Source: Acidobacteriota bacterium (GTDB lineage: Bacteria > Acidobacteriota > Vicinamibacteria > Vicinamibacterales > Fen-181). From it: a stretch of 41,485 bases of DNA. This document shows, piece by piece, positions 41,430 to 41,485 of this stretch (positions within the stretch are counted from its first letter, which is position 1; every line of letters starts with the position of its first letter). The stretch lies in contig JANYLG010000025.1 in the NCBI GenBank assembly GCA_025363775.1, forward strand, positions 1 through 41,485. The letters run 5' to 3'. Both the position numbers and the translations under genes were made by a program. Under the pieces are notes generated by a model. It was given only the letters and a program-made list of their open reading frames with translations. It did no database searches and was not told the origin of the DNA.

Positions 41430-41485
41430 AGGGATCAGGGATTAGGGGTTAGGGGTTAGGGGTTAGGGGTTAGGGGTTAGGGGTT
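41430..41485. repeat. AGGGGTT heptamer tandem array, continuing past the right edge
   Basis: AGGGATC, AGGGATT and then six perfect AGGGGTT units in a row, starting 5 nt after the last stop codon and reaching the end of the window. The gradual change of the first units shows stepwise expansion. The G-runs can form a G-quadruplex on the plus strand. It resembles telomere repeats but in this context is a bacterial simple-sequence array. Confidence 0.95.

Noticed and set aside
41430-41485. True telomere or eukaryotic sequence
   Set aside because: The adjacent genes are plainly bacterial, with operons and ribosome sites, and bacterial linear ends do not use such repeats; graded units fit a simple-sequence array.

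Overview
The window is GC-rich bacterial DNA. Its gene content suggests a Vicinamibacteria-type Acidobacteriota or a close relative. The supporting families are ADOP-type FtsX permeases, a BNR-repeat VPS10/sortilin-like protein, a tricorn-type S41 protease, a paired M16 peptidase operon, a GH127 beta-L-arabinofuranosidase and a Tat-exported aldo/keto reductase. This is inference from gene families; there is no rRNA and I saw no tRNA.

Layout. 1-3.8 kb: a YtrA-type GntR regulator and the start of its ABC ATPase, with a promoter and perfect operator palindrome in front; then a GH2 glycosidase/YhcH sugar operon and a broken phosphodiester glycosidase. 3.9-9.8 kb: a nitroreductase, then an accessory region with two brnTA toxin-antitoxin pairs, a Uma2-family nuclease, PIN fragments, a TRAP transporter tail, an internally deleted FtsX permease and two copies of a 176-bp repeat. 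9.8-12.2 kb: a deoxyhypusine-synthase-like gene coupled to an ornithine-decarboxylase-fold gene, probably for polyamines. 12.3-21.5 kb: a duplicated-half hypothetical protein, an intact ADOP permease, GH127, the aldo/keto reductase, a secreted protein and a sugar-phosphate SIS protein. 21.7-27.6 kb: a BNR-repeat protein followed by an M14 carboxypeptidase broken by an out-of-frame deletion. 27.7-30.7 kb: gene tails and a C5-methyltransferase / putative restriction enzyme / Vsr operon. 30.7-32.5 kb: a HicB-like antitoxin between two 96 percent identical 220-bp copies of the 3' end of a secreted-protein gene. 32.6-41.4 kb: two M16 peptidases, the tricorn protease, an ECF sigma factor with a two-zinc-finger anti-sigma factor, and a membrane protein.

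Three themes recur. First, three genes have lost an internal block cleanly (phosphodiester glycosidase, ADOP permease, M14 peptidase), which is either real decay or assembly collapse. Second, gaps at gene 3' ends hold degenerate 7-base tandem arrays, ending in a pure AGGGGTT array at the right edge. Third, toxin-antitoxin, nuclease and restriction genes cluster with gene fragments and duplications, marking recombination-prone accessory segments. Much of the rest is export and degradation of sugars and peptides, fitting a soil or sediment polymer degrader.
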